Below are positions 5,215-6,684 of a stretch of DNA of 6,684 nt, one piece after another (positions within the stretch are counted from its first letter, which is position 1; every line of letters starts with the position of its first letter). The notes beneath the pieces were generated by a model, which made no database searches, was not told where the DNA came from, and worked only from the letters and a program-made list of their open reading frames with translations. The stretch is from the NCBI GenBank assembly GCA_025937035.1, contig JAICSG010000227.1:1-6684 (forward strand), read 5' to 3'. The position numbers were made by a program, and so were the translations under genes. The stretch comes from Thermoanaerobaculia bacterium (GTDB taxonomy: Bacteria > Acidobacteriota > Thermoanaerobaculia > Multivoradales > UBA5704).

Positions 5215-6684
5215 GCAGGGCGCGAAATTCCGGCGAGCCTTGCAGGGGGGCGAACCACGGGAAGCTGAACCAACGTGGCCCGTACCCCAGGCGCAGGGCT
5301 CGTCCGGCGTTATATAGGGCGGAGGCTTGGTCTCCCAGGAGGACGTAGACAAGGGAGGCCTCGTAGGCGGCCTGGGGATTGTCGGGAGCGAGGCGGAGGA
5401 CCTCCTGGACGGCGGCCACCGCCTCATCCCGCTTTCCCAAATGCGCTAAAGACTGGGCGCGGACCGACGCGAGCTGCCAATCGGATCCCGCATTCGGGTC
5501 CTTCTCGGCCAGTTGGATCGCCTGCAAATACAGTGATGCCGCCTCCGGGCCACGTCCTGAGAGTTGAGTCGCGTCCGCCAGGTTCAGGACGGCCAGCGAG
5601 CTCCTGGGTTGCAGCGCCACTGCTTTGCGATAGCTTTGCTCGGCCTCCACAAAACGCCCGCGCAGGAATTGGGCGAGGCCGAGATTGGAGAGCTCTCCGT
5701 ACTGGGGTGAGCGCCTGACCAGATCGGTATAGATCTCCGCCGCCTGCTCAGGGCTACCGCTGAACAGCTCGAGCTGGCCCAGCAGGGATTCGCCGATGTA
5801 GTTACCCGGTGATCGCGCGAGGAGCTCGTGGAGATGGCCGCGCGCCCCTTGGACGTCGCCGGTCTTGTATTCGAAGTCGGCCAGCCAGAAGAGATGCCGC
5901 CAGGAGGGCAGCCGCCGCACCGCCTCGGTCATCAGGGAGATGGCCTGTTTACGGTCCCCTCGTTTGTCGAGCAGGCGCGCGCGCTGGGCCAGGACCCGGA
6001 CATCCCCCGGCTGCTGGCGCTCGAGCTCCCGCAGGGGCTCCTCCGCCTCTTCGAGCCGATTCCCGAGCAGGGCCGCGTCCGAGAGGCCGAGGAGCGGGCG
6101 GGGGTCGGCCGGATCGAGCGCCCGCGCCTGGCGCAGCACCGCGAGCAGGTGCTCGAGATCCTCGGGCCGGCGGCTGGAGCGGAATCTGTCCTTGAAGATG
6201 TAGGACTCGAGGAGGAAGGCCTCCATGAACCGGGGCGAGCTGCGCTGGATCGCGGCGAGCCGCGAGAGGATCTGATCCACGGGGATTTTCTCGCCGCGCC
6301 GGAGATCGAACTCCTCATAGAGACGGAGGTACTCCTTGTAGTCCTCGGCCCGGACATCCAGACGCGCCCCGCCGCGGACCTTGCGGTCCGGGTAAGCGCT
6401 CTTCAGGTGGCCGAGCACGGCCTCCGGCAGCACGTAGGGCTCCTCGATCGGAACCGAGAAGCTCCCGGCCCAGAGCGACGCGCCATCTCCGCCGCGGACA
6501 CGACCCAGAGAAACCTGGCAGGTCGCGGGATCGCACAGGAGCCTCGCGGTGACCACCTCCGCCGCGCCGTAAGCCCGGGCCAGCGCCTTCGGCCCACCCG
6601 CTACCGTTACTGCCGCCTCCGGCTCGATGGGGAGCACCGCGTCGAGGGCCCTGAGCTGGCTCAGCAGGGCGCTGTGCAGGCCCG
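5162..6684 (-). CDS. TPR-repeat signalling protein with TolB-like segment, C-terminal part (5' end outside window)
   Basis: The frame is open to the window edge, giving 506 visible residues; a GTG at 6637 is internal and not a convincing start. Visible residues about 1-100 (GLHSALLSQLRAL, then ALARAYGAAEVVTARLLC, then DGASLWAGSFSVP) match the pattern of the TolB-like module that often precedes TPRs in Ser/Thr kinases and cyclases. Then comes LDVRAEDYKEYLRLYEEFD, followed by about eight to ten TPR-like helix pairs (for example AEIYTDLVRRSPQYGELSNL and AEQSYRKAVALQPRSSLAVL). A closing motif WFSFPWFAPLQGSPEFRALL precedes an Ala/Pro-rich tail. This layout is typical of the C-terminal sensory half of membrane-anchored Ser/Thr kinases, where the visible part would be extracytoplasmic. 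The kinase and membrane segment are not in the window, so this is inference. It could instead be a stand-alone TPR protein. The TAG stop (5162-5164) overlaps the orphan gene by 53 bp, tail-to-tail. Confidence 0.85.
   Translation of the reverse strand, partial: GLHSALLSQLRALDAVLPIEPEAAVTVAGGPKALARAYGAAEVVTARLLCDPATCQVSLGRVRGGDGASLWAGSFSVPIEEPYVLPEAVLGHLKSAYPDRKVRGGARLDVRAEDYKEYLRLYEEFDLRRGEKIPVDQILSRLAAIQRSSPRFMEAFLLESYIFKDRFRSSRRPEDLEHLLAVLRQARALDPADPRPLLGLSDAALLGNRLEEAEEPLRELERQQPGDVRVLAQRARLLDKRGDRKQAISLMTEAVRRLPSWRHLFWLADFEYKTGDVQGARGHLHELLARSPGNYIGESLLGQLELFSGSPEQAAEIYTDLVRRSPQYGELSNLGLAQFLRGRFVEAEQSYRKAVALQPRSSLAVLNLADATQLSGRGPEAASLYLQAIQLAEKDPNAGSDWQLASVRAQSLAHLGKRDEAVAAVQEVLRLAPDNPQAAYEASLVYVLLGDQASALYNAGRALRLGYGPRWFSFPWFAPLQGSPEFRALLTPQRLPAPAAPAKATR

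Noticed and set aside
4774..5427. Minus-strand open frame (217 codons) antisense to the orphan gene
   Set aside because: It overlaps the 3' end of the TPR gene in a wrong frame and lacks family motifs, whereas the plus-strand frame has a sigma-54 promoter, a strong Shine-Dalgarno and a folded-protein-like composition.

Overview
The window is GC-rich (about 68-73% in the coding lines I counted) and carries two large signalling proteins of a style common in Acidobacteriota and Myxococcota: Ser/Thr kinase, cyclase-like, STAND ATPase and TPR modules. The plant-type cystathionine beta-lyase fragment fits the same range. The phylum is inferred from gene content and composition only.

Layout. (1) Bases 1-509, plus strand: the C-terminal 168 residues of a PLP-dependent cystathionine beta-lyase-like enzyme. 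(2) Bases 482-4441, minus strand: one very large gene whose product joins an apparently intact Ser/Thr kinase, a cyclase-like domain that has lost its catalytic residues, a STAND-type ATPase and a long TPR tail. Its 3' end overlaps the lyase gene tail-to-tail by 28 bp, and a small perfect hairpin lies at the junction. (3) Bases 4442-4725: a divergent regulatory region. It holds a candidate sigma-70-like promoter for the kinase gene and a textbook sigma-54 (-24/-12) promoter pointing the other way. Between them lies a cluster of CCGTC repeats, partly spaced one helical turn apart. (4) Bases 4726-5214, plus strand: an acidic 162-residue orphan protein with a strong ribosome binding site and clearly lower GC (about 54%). 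Its last 17 codons run antisense through the 3' end of the next gene. (5) Bases 5162-6684, minus strand: the C-terminal 506 residues of a TPR protein with a TolB-like segment ahead of the repeats. This is probably the sensory tail of a second Ser/Thr kinase whose N-terminus lies beyond the window.

How it may work together. The most interesting unit is the kinase-pseudocyclase-STAND fusion, divergent from an orphan small gene driven by a sigma-54 promoter, with a second signalling protein beyond it. Sigma-54 promoters need an enhancer-binding activator. In bacteria of this type, FHA-domain activators can read phosphothreonine marks made by Ser/Thr kinases, so a kinase-to-activator-to-orphan-gene circuit is a plausible but unproven reading. 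I saw no tRNA, rRNA, CRISPR array, insertion sequence or attachment site.
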